64,000 bases of DNA from Bordetella parapertussis (GTDB taxonomy: Bacteria > Pseudomonadota > Gammaproteobacteria > Burkholderiales > Burkholderiaceae_C). The position numbers and the translations under genes are program-made. The number at the start of each line of letters is the position of its first letter. Within the stretch, counting starts at the first letter, position 1. This document shows, in pieces, positions 1 to 9,632 of this stretch. Location: the NCBI GenBank assembly GCA_945890735.1, contig CAMDCZ010000006.1, positions 1 through 64,000 of the forward strand, written 5' to 3'. Under the pieces are notes generated by a model. It saw nothing but the letters and a program-made list of their open reading frames with translations. It did no database searches and was not told the DNA's origin.

Positions 1-1854
1 TATGGCCTGGACGACTACAACAGTTGTTTGGCGCACGGCATGAAGTACACCGACATCTTGAACCCGGTGCAAGGCAATGGCACGTATGCCGCGGACTTCC
101 CGCTCTTTGGTGGCCAACACATTTGGAAGGCCGTGCCGGTCATCCTCGAAACGCTGAAAAAGGCAGGCCGTTTGATGGCCACGCAAACCATCACCCACAG
201 CTACCCGCATTGCTGGCGCCACAAAACCCCGGTCATCTACCGTGCAGCTGCCCAGTGGTTCATCCGCATGGACCAGGGCGAGGGCGTGTTCACCCGCGAC
301 AAGGCGCCGCTCACCTTGCGACAACTGGCCTTGAACGCGATCGATGGCACACAGTTCTATCCCGACAACGGCCGTGCGCGTCTGCGCGACATGATCGCCA
401 ACCGCCCGGACTGGTGCATTTCGCGCCAACGCTCTTGGGGCGTGCCGGTGCCATTTTTCCTGCACAAAGACAGCGGCGAATTGCACCCGCGCACCATGGC
501 CATCCTGGACCAAGCGGCCGACATCGTTGAGCGCGGCGGCATCGAAGCCTGGAGCCGCGAGACGGTGGACAGCATCTTGAACCAAGCGGGTGACGACGCG
601 GCCAACTACACCAAGAGCACCGACATCTTGGAGGTCTGGTTTGACTCGGGCTCGACCTTCGAGCACGTGCTGCGCGGCAGCCACAAAAACGCCTACGACC
701 GCGCCCCTTTCCACGCAACGGGCCCCGAAGCCGACCTGTATTTGGAAGGCCACGACCAACACCGTGGTTGGTTCCACAGCTCTTTGCTGTTGGGCTGTGC
801 CTTGTACGACCGCGCCCCTTACAAAGGCCTGCTGACCCACGGGTTTGCCACCGACGGGCAAGGCCGCAAGATGAGTAAATCGCTGGGCAACACCGTGGCC
901 CCGCAAGAGGTGAGCAACAAACTCGGCGCAGAAATCGTGCGCCTGTGGGTGGCCTCGACCGACTACTCGGGCGACCTCAATATCGACGACAAAATCCTGG
1001 CCCGCGTGGTCGACGCTTACCGCCGCATCCGCAACACCTTGCGCTTTTTGCTGGCCAATGTGAGCGACTTCGACCCGGCCACGGACAGCGTGCCATGGGC
1101 CGATTTGCTCGAGATCGACCAATACGCTTTGTCGCGTGCCGCGCAAGTGCAGGCCGAGATCTTGGGCACACGCAATGCACAAGGCGTGTTCGAGGGCGGC
1201 CACTTTGGACAGTACGAGTTCCACCCCGTGGTGTCCAAGTTGCAGCTGTATTGCTCAGAAGATTTGGGTGCGTTTTATTTGGACGTGCTCAAAGACCGTC
1301 TCTACACCACCGCACCCAAGTCGCTGGCGCGGCGCAGCGCCCAAACCGCTTTGCACCAGATCACCCATGCCATGCTGCGTTGGATGGCGCCGTTCCTGAG
1401 CTTCACCGCCGAAGAGGCTTGGGGTGTCTTTGGCCGCAGCGAGTCGATCTTTTTGGAAACCTTCATCGAACTGGGTCAAGGCCCAGAGGCCCTGATGCAG
1501 AAGTGGCAAGCCATTCAAGCGGTGCGCGATGCGGCCAACAAAGAGATCGAAACCAAACGTGCCGCTGGTGAGGTGGGTGCCTCTTTGCAAGCTGAGTTGG
1601 AGATTGAATGTGAGGGTCAAGCCTATGAGGCATTGGCTTCATTGGGCAAGGACTTGAAGTTTGTGTTCATCACCTCCCATGTGAACTTACGCCAAGGACC
1701 TTTGAAAATCGCTGTGAAAGCCAGCACGGCCACCAAATGCGAACGCTGCTGGCATTACAGCGACGATGTGGGTACAGATGCCGCCCATCCCACCCTGTGC
1801 AGTCGCTGCCAGAGCAACTTGTTTGGCGCGGGTGACATGCGTCACTTCGCTTGA
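1..1854 (+). CDS. ileS: isoleucyl-tRNA synthetase, C-terminal part (5' end outside window)
   Basis: This open frame enters from the left edge in frame 1 and gives about 617 residues of the class I enzyme that charges tRNA-Ile in the cytoplasm. The KMSKS signature (reads [10 protein letters not shown]) is near fragment residue 290 and follows the WFDSGST and [11 protein letters not shown] blocks of the catalytic core. The anticodon-binding helical domain comes next. The last 40 residues carry two Cys pairs (TKCERC and TLCSRC), the zinc-binding C-terminal module of the bacterial-type enzyme. The N-terminal HIGH motif and most of the editing domain lie upstream of the window. lspA follows at once, as is common in Proteobacteria, so the two are probably co-transcribed. 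Confidence 0.97.
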   Translation, partial: YGLDDYNSCLAHGMKYTDILNPVQGNGTYAADFPLFGGQHIWKAVPVILETLKKAGRLMATQTITHSYPHCWRHKTPVIYRAAAQWFIRMDQGEGVFTRDKAPLTLRQLALNAIDGTQFYPDNGRARLRDMIANRPDWCISRQRSWGVPVPFFLHKDSGELHPRTMAILDQAADIVERGGIEAWSRETVDSILNQAGDDAANYTKSTDILEVWFDSGSTFEHVLRGSHKNAYDRAPFHATGPEADLYLEGHDQHRGWFHSSLLLGCALYDRAPYKGLLTHGFATDGQGRKMSKSLGNTVAPQEVSNKLGAEIVRLWVASTDYSGDLNIDDKILARVVDAYRRIRNTLRFLLANVSDFDPATDSVPWADLLEIDQYALSRAAQVQAEILGTRNAQGVFEGGHFGQYEFHPVVSKLQLYCSEDLGAFYLDVLKDRLYTTAPKSLARRSAQTALHQITHAMLRWMAPFLSFTAEEAWGVFGRSESIFLETFIELGQGPEALMQKWQAIQAVRDAANKEIETKRAAGEVGASLQAELEIECEGQAYEALASLGKDLKFVFITSHVNLRQGPLKIAVKASTATKCERCWHYSDDVGTDAAHPTLCSRCQSNLFGAGDMRHFA

Positions 1855-1862
1855 AAGACCAC

Positions 1863-2375
1863 ATGGCTCGTTCTGATCATTGGGTGTCTTTCCCTGTTTG
1901 GCTGGGTCTGGCCTTGGTGATTTTGCTCGCCGATCAATTCACCAAGGTGCTGATCGTGGGCAGCTTCCAGCTGGGCGACAGCCAAGCCGTCACCTCGTTT
2001 TTCAACCTGGTGCGGGTACACAACAGCGGCGCAGCGTTTTCTTTTTTGGCCAATGCCGGCGGCTGGCAACGCTGGTTCTTCACCGGCATTGGCGTGGTGG
2101 CTTCGGTGTTCATCATTTACTTGTTGCGCACACACCCCCAGCAGCGTTTGTTTTGTTTCGCGCTGGCGCTGGTCTTGGGTGGTGCCATCGGCAACGTGGT
2201 CGACCGGTTGTTGTATGGCCACGTGGTTGACTTTTTGGACTTCCATTGGCAGGTGCTGGCCCCGATGTTTTACCAAGGCCACTTCCCCGCCTTCAACATC
2301 GCCGACAGTGCCATCAGCGTGGGCACAGTGTGCTTGATCTTGGACGAGTTGCTGCGCGTCAGACGCGGCGCATGA
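1863..2375 (+). CDS. lspA: lipoprotein signal peptidase (signal peptidase II)
   Basis: This 170-residue inner-membrane aspartic protease removes signal peptides from diacylglyceryl-prolipoproteins. Four hydrophobic segments are visible. The two catalytic aspartates sit in the expected motifs: NVVDRL (Asp about 114) and FNIADSAIS (Asp about 148). The ATG at 1863 lies 8 nt after the ileS stop. An in-frame TTG at 1851 would overlap that stop and add four residues, so the exact start is open. A terminator for the convergent gene lies directly after the stop codon. Confidence 0.96.
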   Translation: MARSDHWVSFPVWLGLALVILLADQFTKVLIVGSFQLGDSQAVTSFFNLVRVHNSGAAFSFLANAGGWQRWFFTGIGVVASVFIIYLLRTHPQQRLFCFALALVLGGAIGNVVDRLLYGHVVDFLDFHWQVLAPMFYQGHFPAFNIADSAISVGTVCLILDELLRVRRGA

Positions 2376-2402
2376 AAAAGCCCCGCGGTGAACCGCAGGG
2401 CT
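2374..2402 (-). terminator. intrinsic terminator of the quinone oxidoreductase gene
   Basis: Read on the minus strand, arms AGCCC-GCGGT and ACCGC-GGGCT (one opposed mismatch, 2-nt loop) form a strong GC hairpin followed by a run of five T. It sits between the convergent ends of lspA and the oxidoreductase. The T-run is on the minus-strand side only. Confidence 0.75.
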
Positions 2403-2424
2403 GTGTGCAAGCAGTGCGAACCGC

Positions 2425-3408
2425 TTAGACCGTGAGGATGGTGCAACCCGTGGTTTGGCGGGCTTCCAAATCGCGGTGCGCCTGCGCCACCTCCGCCAGG
2501 GGGTAACGCTGGTCGATGCGGATCTTTACTTGGCCGCTGGTGACCACCGAGAACAAATCGTCGGCCATTTGCTGGTTGACTTCACGCGTGGCGATGTGGG
2601 TGAACAGGGTTTGTCGGGTCACGTAAATCGAGCCCTTGGGGCCCAAGATGCCCGGCGAGAACGGGTCGACTGGGCCAGAAGCGTTGCCAAAACTCGCCAT
2701 CAAGCCAAAAGGTGAAATGCAGTTGAGCGACTTGTCCCAGGTGTCTTTGCCCACCGAGTCGTAGACCACCTTCACACCTTTGCCGCCGGTGATCTCCTTG
2801 ACACGCGCCTCGAAGTCTTCACGGGCGTAGTTGATGACATGCGCTGCGCCATGTTCTTTGGCCAGTGCGCATTTCGCATCCGAACCGGCAGTGCCAATCA
2901 GTTGCAACCCCAGCGCCTTGGCCCATTGGCAAGCGATCAAACCCACACCACCCGCAGCCGCGTGGAACAAGATGTGGTCACCCGCTTGCAAGCCGCCTTG
3001 GGGCAAGGTGCGCTTGAGCAGGTATTGCACAGTCAGGCCTTTGAGCATCATGGCCGCGCCCGTCTCAAAATCGATCGCATCGGGCAGTTTGCAGACGTTT
3101 TTGGCAGGCATCACCCGCGCTTCGCAATAGCTTCCTGGCGGGGCGCTGGCATAGGCTGCACGGTCACCAGCTTTCAAGTGCGTGACGCCCTCGCCCACGG
3201 CCTCGACGATGCCAGACGCTTCCATGCCCAAGCCATGCGGCATGGGCAGCGGGTACAAGCCCGTGCGGTGGTAAACGTCAATGAAATTCAAGCCAACCGC
3301 TTGATGGCGAATGCGGATTTCACCAGGACCGGGATCGCCCACGCTGACGTCCACCAGGTGCAGCACGTCGGGGCCGCCGGGTTGGTTGAAATGAATGGCT
3401 TTGGTCAT
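2425..3408 (-). CDS. NADPH:quinone oxidoreductase (medium-chain dehydrogenase family)
   Basis: This 327-residue cytosolic oxidoreductase belongs to the zinc-independent QorA-type branch of the medium-chain dehydrogenase/reductase superfamily. It starts MTKAIHFNQPGGPDVL, with a GroES-like N-terminal domain. The Rossmann motif AAGGVG is at residues 151-156, and it lacks the structural-zinc Cys cluster of alcohol dehydrogenases. The ATG at 3408 is preceded by a clear AGGAG ribosome-binding site; the open frame extends further upstream but without family similarity. An acyl-CoA dehydrogenase and an SDR lie just upstream on the same strand. Substrate is unknown; quinones or enones are typical for the family. 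Confidence 0.88.
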   Translation of the reverse strand: MTKAIHFNQPGGPDVLHLVDVSVGDPGPGEIRIRHQAVGLNFIDVYHRTGLYPLPMPHGLGMEASGIVEAVGEGVTHLKAGDRAAYASAPPGSYCEARVMPAKNVCKLPDAIDFETGAAMMLKGLTVQYLLKRTLPQGGLQAGDHILFHAAAGGVGLIACQWAKALGLQLIGTAGSDAKCALAKEHGAAHVINYAREDFEARVKEITGGKGVKVVYDSVGKDTWDKSLNCISPFGLMASFGNASGPVDPFSPGILGPKGSIYVTRQTLFTHIATREVNQQMADDLFSVVTSGQVKIRIDQRYPLAEVAQAHRDLEARQTTGCTILTV

Positions 3409-3433
3409 CTTGCTCTCCTGAAGGTGAGGGATC

Positions 3434-4597
3434 TTAAAAGGAACGTGGCAGGCCCAAAACATGTTCAGCCACATAGGCGTAAATCATGTTGGTGGACACC
3501 GGTGCGACTTGGTAGAGGCGGGTTTCACGGAATTTGCGCTCAACGTCATACTCGTTGGCGAAACCAAAACCGCCATGGAACTGGATGCAGGCGTTGGCGG
3601 CTTCCCAACTGGCTTTGGCGGCGAGGTACTTGGCCATGTTGGCCTCTGCGCCACATGACTGGTGGGTATCAAACAAGGTGCAGGCTTTGAAGCGCATCAA
3701 GTTGGCGGCTTCGACCTCCATGTAAGCGTCGGCGATAGGGAACTGCACGCCTTGGTTTTGTCCGATCGGGCGGCCAAAGACTTGGCGTTCTTTGACATAG
3801 GCGGTGACACGGTCCAGGAACCAATAGCCGTCGCCGATGCATTCGGCAGCGATCAAGGTGCGCTCGGCATTCAAGCCGTCCAAGATGTACTTGAAGCCCT
3901 GGCCTTCTTGCCCGATCAAATGCTCGGCTGGTATTTCCAAATTGTCAAAAAACAACTCATTGGTCTCGTGGTTAACCATGTTGGCAATCGGTTGCACGCG
4001 CATCCCGGATTGCTCTGCTTGGCGCAGATCAACCAGGAAGATCGACATGCCTTCGCTTTTTTTCGCCACTTCCGCCAAAGGCGTGGTGCGCGCCAGCAAA
4101 ATCATCCAGTCAGAGTGCTGCACCCTTGAAATCCACACTTTTTGGCCGTTGACGACATACCGGTCGCCACGCTTGACCGCGGTGGTTTTGATCTTGGTGG
4201 TGTCGGTGCCGGTGCTGGGTTCGGTCACCCCCATGGACTGCAAACGCCATTCGCCACTGGCTATTTTGGGCAGAAACAGGTTTTTTTGCGCCTCCGACCC
4301 GTGACGCAACAAGGTGCCCATGTTGTACATCTGGCCGTGGCAGGCGCCTGAGTTGCCGCCCGAGCGGTTGATCTCTTCCATGATCACCGACGCCTCGGCC
4401 AAGCCCAAGCCGGAGCCGCCATAGGCTTGTGGGATGAGTGCGGCCAACCAACCGGCTTGGGTCAGGGCATCGACGAAGGCTTCGGGGTAGCCACGCTGTG
4501 CATCGATCTGCCGGTGATAGGTGTCTGGAAACTGCGCGCACAGGTCGCGCACCGCTTCACGGATCTCTTGGAAGGCATCTGGGGTTTGCGGGATCAT
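3434..4597 (-). CDS. acyl-CoA dehydrogenase
   Basis: This 387-residue FAD enzyme oxidises an acyl-CoA to the 2,3-enoyl-CoA and passes electrons to ETF. The family layout is intact: an all-alpha N-terminal domain, the middle beta-domain with MGVTEPSTGTDTTKIKT (flavin/substrate block), and a C-terminal helical domain with the FHGGFGFANEYDVER segment, where the catalytic Glu is expected. Full-length for the family. It lies 25 nt upstream of the oxidoreductase start and just downstream of the SDR, so the three may form one catabolic unit. Chain-length specificity cannot be read from the sequence. No Shine-Dalgarno sequence is evident before the ATG. Confidence 0.93.
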   Translation of the reverse strand: MIPQTPDAFQEIREAVRDLCAQFPDTYHRQIDAQRGYPEAFVDALTQAGWLAALIPQAYGGSGLGLAEASVIMEEINRSGGNSGACHGQMYNMGTLLRHGSEAQKNLFLPKIASGEWRLQSMGVTEPSTGTDTTKIKTTAVKRGDRYVVNGQKVWISRVQHSDWMILLARTTPLAEVAKKSEGMSIFLVDLRQAEQSGMRVQPIANMVNHETNELFFDNLEIPAEHLIGQEGQGFKYILDGLNAERTLIAAECIGDGYWFLDRVTAYVKERQVFGRPIGQNQGVQFPIADAYMEVEAANLMRFKACTLFDTHQSCGAEANMAKYLAAKASWEAANACIQFHGGFGFANEYDVERKFRETRLYQVAPVSTNMIYAYVAEHVLGLPRSF

Positions 4598-4618
4598 CTT
4601 GGTTGGTTCGATGACCCG

Positions 4619-5413
4619 TCAAAAAGTGCCGGTGAATGCGCCGCCATCGATCAAGATGTTTTGGCCCGTGATGAAGCCGGCGTGCTGGCTGCACAAAAAC
4701 GCACAGGTGTTGCCAAACTCATCGGGATGTCCAAAGCGTTGGGCGGGGGCGAGTTTTTTCCGGGTCTCGGACAAGGTTTCCACGCTTTGACCGGTCTTTT
4801 GAGACAAGCCCTCAAAGGTCACCCGCAATCGGTCGGTGTTGAACGCACCAGGCAAGAGGTTGTTGATGGTCACATTGCGCGAAGCGATTTGGCTGTTGCG
4901 TGCAGCACCCGCGACAAAGCCCGTCAAGCCACTGCGTGCGCCATTGGACAAACCCAAAATGTCGATCGGTGATTTGACCGCGCTCGAGGTGATGTTGACG
5001 ATGCGGCCAAAGCCACGCTGGGCCATGCCGTCCACCGTGGCTTTGATCAACTCGATCGGGGTCAACATGTTGGCGTCCACCGCCTTGATCCAATCATCAC
5101 GCCCCCACTCCCTGAAGTCGCCGGTGGGTGGGCCACCCGCATTGGTCACCACGATGTCAAAGTCTTTGCCCGGACCACCTGCCACCGACCAGATGGCGGC
5201 CCGGCCGGCCTCGGTGGTGATGTCTTGCGCCACGGTCAAGACGGTCACACCCAGCGCGCGCAAATCAGCGGCCGAGGCTGCCAGCGCCTGCGAACCACGC
5301 GACACCATCACCAAATGGACACCGGCTTGCGCCAACGCCTTGGCGCAACCCAGGCCCAGGCCTTTGCTCGCTCCGCCCACCAAAGCCCATTTGCCTTTGA
5401 TCCCTAAATCCAT
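4619..5413 (-). CDS. SDR family oxidoreductase with degenerate active site
   Basis: This 264-residue Rossmann-fold protein is of the short-chain dehydrogenase/reductase type. The cofactor motif reads GGASKGLG (residues 13-20), NAG is at 91-93 and the Ser region (ITSSA) is at 141-145. Where classical SDRs have YxxxK, the alignable stretch LSNGAR has Ser 156 and Arg 160, so both the general-acid Tyr and the Lys appear to be replaced. I recall a 3-ketoacyl-ACP-reductase-like SDR subgroup lacking the standard tetrad, and this may belong to it. The start at 5413 has an AGGAG box. It lies just upstream of the acyl-CoA dehydrogenase gene and may act on the same acyl or ketoacyl substrates; this is inference. 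Confidence 0.9.
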   Translation of the reverse strand: MDLGIKGKWALVGGASKGLGLGCAKALAQAGVHLVMVSRGSQALAASAADLRALGVTVLTVAQDITTEAGRAAIWSVAGGPGKDFDIVVTNAGGPPTGDFREWGRDDWIKAVDANMLTPIELIKATVDGMAQRGFGRIVNITSSAVKSPIDILGLSNGARSGLTGFVAGAARNSQIASRNVTINNLLPGAFNTDRLRVTFEGLSQKTGQSVETLSETRKKLAPAQRFGHPDEFGNTCAFLCSQHAGFITGQNILIDGGAFTGTF

Positions 5414-5501
5414 CTTTTTTCACTCCTGCATTTGCATGTTGATTCAGCATAGCCTATCGCCCGGGTCGTCGCGCAGACAGGCTTAGCCTGCCAAGGACAC
5501 T

Positions 5502-6776
5502 TCAGGCTTTGAAAACCTTGTAGTGCAGCCGCCGGGTGAACCACCACACCACAGCAGCAATCACAGGGACAGCCCAAGCGGTCACAAAACTGGGGTCGTG
5601 TATCCATCCTTTGGCCTCCAAGCCTTGGGAGATGTAATGGATCAAGCCGGTGATGTAGTAAGTGATGGCCGCCACAGACAAACCCTCGACCGTCGATTGC
5701 AGTTTCAATTGCATGCCTTGGCGACGGTTCATGGCGGTCAGCAAGGCCTGGTTGCTTTGCTCTTGCTGGAAATCCACCCTGGTGCGCAGCAGACTGCTCA
5801 TGCGCGAGACCCTCTCGGACAAAGCCGTCTGGCGACGCGCCACCCAATCACAGGTACTGCGCGCAGGCGTCAGTCGCCGGTCCATGAACTCGCCGATCGA
5901 CTGAAAGCCGGGGATGCGGTTTTCGCGGATGTCTTGGATACGCCGGTCCACCAACTCAAAATAGGCGCGGCTGGCTGAAAAGCGTGAATGCTGAGCCGCG
6001 TAGTCGCTCTCGACCTGGCCTGCCAATCGGGTCAACCGGTCCAACAAGGCGGCTTCCTCTTCATGATGCGCACTGCGAATGGCCTGGGCCAGGTCGGCCA
6101 ACTCATGTTCGGCCAAGGCGAGGTCTGAGGCGGCGGCCCGCGCCATGGGCAAGCCCAACAACGCCATCATGCGGTAGGTTTCAATTTCCAACAATCGCTG
6201 AACCAAGCGACCGAGGCGACGGCGCGACAAGCTGCCCACCCGCAGCAGCATGCGGGAGCAGCCGTCAGGGCCGATTTGAAAGTCAGTGTGCAAAGTGGCT
6301 TCACCATCGGCCAATTGGCAGGCCACCAAACTGTCCTCGCGAAACTGCTGGTGCAACTCATCGCGGTCCTGCAAGTTGTCTGTGCGCTTGGCCCACAGGT
6401 TCACGCGTGCCAAGCATTCGCCGGGCAAGTCTTTGAGCCACTGTTGTGGCAAGGCGTTCAGGGCCAAGCCGTATTCATCCATCTGGGGCAGGCCTGGATG
6501 GGCGTCCACCATGAAAGTCCATGTCACAAACTCGGTGTGCGACTCCCAACGCAGACGCCATGAACCGCCATCGACACGCAAGTGGTTGGTGTGGGCATCA
6601 GGGACCGCGAGGTGCTTGTCACGCAGCAACTGGGCCAAGTGGTCCCGGCTGGCTTGCCGGGCGGCTGCATCGGCCACCATCACCACGTGGCTGATGGCCA
6701 GGGGGGCGGTCATGGGCTCGGGTGGCCGGGCATGCACCTCGTTGTGCAGCGCCTGGCGCAGTCTGTGTTCTTTCAT
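5502..6776 (-). CDS. DUF3422 family membrane-anchored protein
   Basis: This 424-residue protein starts MKEHRLRQALHNEVHARPPEP, the typical opening of the DUF3422 family. The long N-terminal and central part is soluble and helical. The last 70 residues hold two hydrophobic segments (around LSVAAITYYITGLIHYI and FVTAWAVPVIAAVVWW) and a basic tail, so it is anchored to the inner membrane at its C-terminus. The function of the family is not established. The start has a GAGAGG box and lies 10 nt from the stop of tctA, which is downstream on the other side (tctA ends at 6787 to 8298 in the same direction). No enzymatic motif is recognised. Confidence 0.85.
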   Translation of the reverse strand: MKEHRLRQALHNEVHARPPEPMTAPLAISHVVMVADAAARQASRDHLAQLLRDKHLAVPDAHTNHLRVDGGSWRLRWESHTEFVTWTFMVDAHPGLPQMDEYGLALNALPQQWLKDLPGECLARVNLWAKRTDNLQDRDELHQQFREDSLVACQLADGEATLHTDFQIGPDGCSRMLLRVGSLSRRRLGRLVQRLLEIETYRMMALLGLPMARAAASDLALAEHELADLAQAIRSAHHEEEAALLDRLTRLAGQVESDYAAQHSRFSASRAYFELVDRRIQDIRENRIPGFQSIGEFMDRRLTPARSTCDWVARRQTALSERVSRMSSLLRTRVDFQQEQSNQALLTAMNRRQGMQLKLQSTVEGLSVAAITYYITGLIHYISQGLEAKGWIHDPSFVTAWAVPVIAAVVWWFTRRLHYKVFKA

Positions 6777-6786
6777 GGTCTGCCTC

Positions 6787-8298
6787 TCAGTCGCCCGTGA
6801 AGGCTTGTTCCCGCTTGGCCTTGATGGCGGGCAACAACACCAGCAACAGCAACAACACGGCCATCGCCAACAAGGCCGCAGACAGGGGGCGGGTGAGAAA
6901 AACCGACCAATCGCCGCGCGCCAACTTCAGGGCGCGTTTCAAATACTCTTCCAACATCGGGCCCAAAATAAAGCCCAGCAGCAGCGGCGCAGGCTCACAA
7001 CCGAGCTTGACAAAGGCGTAGCCTGCCAAGCCAAAAACCGCCACCAGACCAATGTCAAAAGTCGAATAGTTGGTGGTGTAGACCCCAATCGCACAAAACA
7101 ACACAATCGCAGGAAACAAGTAGTGATAGGGAACCGTCAGCAGTTTGACCCACACCCCAATCAAGGGCAGGTTCAAAACGATCAACATCAGGTTGCCAAT
7201 CCACATCGACACAATCAAGCCCCAGAACAACTCCGGGTTGACCGTCATCACTTGCGGGCCGGGTTGGATGTTGTGGATGGTCATGGCGCCGACCATCAGT
7301 GCCATCACCGCATTCGGCGGTATGCCCAAGGTCAGCAGGGGGATGAAGGAAGTCTGCGCACCCGCGTTGTTGGCCGCTTCAGGTGCAGCCACGCCGCGGA
7401 TATTGCCCTGTCCCAATGCAGTCTCGTGGGCTTTGAGCTTGATTTTTTTCTCCAGGGTGTAAGCCGCGAAAGAAGCCAACACCGCACCGCCCCCAGGCAG
7501 CACCCCCAACACCGAACCGAGCGCGGTGCCACGCAGCACCGCCGGGAACATTTGCTTGAAATCTGCAGCAGTGGGCATCAAGCCTTGCACCTTGGCGGTG
7601 AACACCTCTCGGTCGGTTTCGTTCTTGGCCAGGTTGCTGATGATTTCAGCGTAACCAAACAAGCCCATGGCGACCGCCACAAAACCAATGCCGTCTGACA
7701 GCTCAGGAATGTCCAAGTTGAATCGTGTCATGCCCGAGTTGACATCGGTGCCCACCAAACCGAGCAACAAGCCCAAAATGATCATGGCAATGGCTTTGAG
7801 CAAGGAACCGGACGCCAAGACCACCGCCCCCACCAAACCAACCACCATCAAGGCGCAGTACTCCGCTGGGCCAAATGCAAACGCCATGTCGGCCAGGGGG
7901 GCGGCAAATGCCGCCAACAGCAAGGTGCCCACACAGCCGGCAAACAAAGAACCCAAACCTGCCGCAGCCAATGCGGGACCAGCCCGACCTTGACGCGCCA
8001 TTTGGTAACCGTCCAAGGTGGTCACCACCGAAGAGGCTTCGCCGGGCAGGTTCACCAAAATCGCCGTGGTTGATCCACCGTATTGCGCGCCGTAATAAAT
8101 GCCCGCCAACATGATCAAGGCCGACTCAGGGGGCAAGGCATAAGTCACTGGCAAGAGCATGGCGATGGTTGCCAACGGCCCAATGCCGGGCAAGACCCCA
8201 ATCAAGGTACCCAATACGCAACCCAGCAAAGCGTAGAGCAGGTTGACCGGGGTGGCTGCGACCGCAAAGCCGGTGGCAAGATTGGCTAGCAAATCCAT
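6787..8298 (-). CDS. tctA: tripartite tricarboxylate transporter permease, large subunit TctA
   Basis: This 503-residue polytopic membrane protein starts MDLLANLATGFAVAATPVNLLYALLG and continues with the conserved GVLPGIGPLATIAMLLP block of TctA. About twelve hydrophobic segments are visible, and a second glycine-rich GVLPGGGAVLASFAAY repeat lies mid-protein. TctA is the main channel subunit of a secondary transporter for citrate-like carboxylates. The small subunit TctB is encoded 12 nt upstream. The periplasmic binding protein TctC that would set substrate specificity is absent from this neighbourhood. Confidence 0.95.
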   Translation of the reverse strand: MDLLANLATGFAVAATPVNLLYALLGCVLGTLIGVLPGIGPLATIAMLLPVTYALPPESALIMLAGIYYGAQYGGSTTAILVNLPGEASSVVTTLDGYQMARQGRAGPALAAAGLGSLFAGCVGTLLLAAFAAPLADMAFAFGPAEYCALMVVGLVGAVVLASGSLLKAIAMIILGLLLGLVGTDVNSGMTRFNLDIPELSDGIGFVAVAMGLFGYAEIISNLAKNETDREVFTAKVQGLMPTAADFKQMFPAVLRGTALGSVLGVLPGGGAVLASFAAYTLEKKIKLKAHETALGQGNIRGVAAPEAANNAGAQTSFIPLLTLGIPPNAVMALMVGAMTIHNIQPGPQVMTVNPELFWGLIVSMWIGNLMLIVLNLPLIGVWVKLLTVPYHYLFPAIVLFCAIGVYTTNYSTFDIGLVAVFGLAGYAFVKLGCEPAPLLLGFILGPMLEEYLKRALKLARGDWSVFLTRPLSAALLAMAVLLLLLVLLPAIKAKREQAFTGD

Positions 8299-8310
8299 GC
8301 GGAACTCCGA

Positions 8311-8808
8311 TCAAAAAGCTTCTAGGAATGCCGGCCAGACCGGCATTTGCAAATTCAACAAATGAATGAAGACCACATAGCTGCCAGCCGCCAAAATACT
8401 GCCCAAAACCAAGACCCGGCGCAATGTGAATTTGCTGGCATCAGCCCACAAAGCCAAACCAGTGAGCGCAAAAATCGAACACACCAGGCCCAAAGAAGGC
8501 AGGCCAATGCTGGGGATGCCGCCGAGCAACGCGCCGAACAGCAAATTGGCACCCAAGATACAGCCCAGGGGTCGCCAGGCCACGGCGCCAATCACGCCAC
8601 CATCAGGCGTCTCCACCACCAGCGAAAAAAACATGATGAAACCACCCAGCAACACCAACACCAAGCCGAGCACCAGGGGGAAATAGCCTGGGCCCATTTG
8701 GCTGGCCGACCCGATGTCGTAGGACATGGCTGAGCTCCAAGCGAATGCCGAGCCAGTCACGGTGAACATCAGCCCGGAGACAAAATCTTTTTGGCTCTTG
8801 ATTGACAC
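8311..8808 (-). CDS. tctB: tripartite tricarboxylate transporter small permease subunit TctB
   Basis: This 165-residue protein has four hydrophobic segments and the GYFPLVLGLVLVLLGG block of the TctB family. The open frame runs on upstream through unrelated sequence. I place the start at the GTG at 8808, giving a first block VSIKSQKDFVSGLMF, because it has a GGGAG ribosome-binding site 7 nt upstream and matches the usual family length. It lies 12 nt from tctA and must work with it. Confidence 0.88.
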   Translation of the reverse strand: MSIKSQKDFVSGLMFTVTGSAFAWSSAMSYDIGSASQMGPGYFPLVLGLVLVLLGGFIMFFSLVVETPDGGVIGAVAWRPLGCILGANLLFGALLGGIPSIGLPSLGLVCSIFALTGLALWADASKFTLRRVLVLGSILAAGSYVVFIHLLNLQMPVWPAFLEAF

Positions 8809-8845
8809 GCTTGCGCTCCCAAAACAAAACTGAACGGATTGTGAC

Positions 8846-9628
8846 CTATGCGCCCACCGGCTTGAGTACCTTGAGCCAAAGGGTGGCTGGCAGCCTCCAT
8901 TGGGCTTGAACCAGCTCGGCACGGGCTTGCAACAGGTCTCGGTCTGGGCGGCTCGGTTGCCGCTGCGCCAGCACCACCGTGTTGCCTTCGCGGGTGGGCT
9001 TGAATGCCCAGACCGCATCGACACCAAAGGCGGTGTTGATGTGGCCCAGACTGCGCTCAAAACTGGAAGCGCGGCCAAACAAATTGACCAGCATGCAGCC
9101 TTGTGCGGTGAGCAATGCCCGGCAGTGGGCATAAAAGTCGGCATCGTCCAACACGGGTGCGGCCGCCTCGTGGTCATACAAGTCCACATGCAAGACATCG
9201 ACTTGCCCACGCCAATGCGCATGGGCGGCCACTTCAGCCGCGTCTCCTAAGACGACCGACAGGCGTTCATCATCGGCGGGCAGCTTGAACCAGGTGCGAC
9301 AAGCTGCCACCACCTGGGGATTGAGCTCAATGGCGGTGGTGCGCATGCCCAGTACCTGGTGGCAGTTTTTCGTGAGCGCGGCTGCGCCCAAGCCCAGCTG
9401 CATGGCGTGCAAGTCAGGCACCGACTCGCATGGCACGAACAACAGCCAAGCCTGCATGCGCTGCACGTAGTCGAGCTCGATGTCAAAAGGACGGGTGGTG
9501 TCCATCGAGCCTTGCACCCATTCGGTCCCCAAATGCAAGTAGCGCACCTTGCCGTGCTCGGACATGTTGACTGGCGGGAGGGTTTGCTTGGTGGCCATCT
9601 GGGGATTGTCGCTGGTCGCCTCCAGCAT
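8846..9628 (-). CDS. spermidine-synthase-like SAM-binding protein
   Basis: This 260-residue protein has the class I SAM-binding fold of the spermidine synthase/methyltransferase group. A GLGAAALTKNCHQVLGM glycine block is followed by the acidic strand TTAIELNPQVV and a DVLHVDLYDHEA segment. Whether it transfers an aminopropyl or a methyl group cannot be decided; no speD-like partner is nearby. The ATG at 9628 lies 4 nt after the tatD stop. A second ATG at 9598 is also possible. Homologous genes are often left as 'spermidine synthase-like'. Confidence 0.8.
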   Translation of the reverse strand: MLEATSDNPQMATKQTLPPVNMSEHGKVRYLHLGTEWVQGSMDTTRPFDIELDYVQRMQAWLLFVPCESVPDLHAMQLGLGAAALTKNCHQVLGMRTTAIELNPQVVAACRTWFKLPADDERLSVVLGDAAEVAAHAHWRGQVDVLHVDLYDHEAAAPVLDDADFYAHCRALLTAQGCMLVNLFGRASSFERSLGHINTAFGVDAVWAFKPTREGNTVVLAQRQPSRPDRDLLQARAELVQAQWRLPATLWLKVLKPVGA

Positions 9629-9632
9629 GATC

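Noticed and set aside
5478..5490. 13-bp palindrome CAGGCTTAGCCTG after the DUF3422 gene
   Set aside because: A realistic loop leaves only a 4-bp stem and there is no T-run; too weak for a terminator and not at a promoter.
6286..7698. 470-codon open frame opposite DUF3422/tctA (+)
   Set aside because: Crosses two real genes in antisense; Gln/Arg/His-rich translation typical of complementary reading of membrane protein codons.
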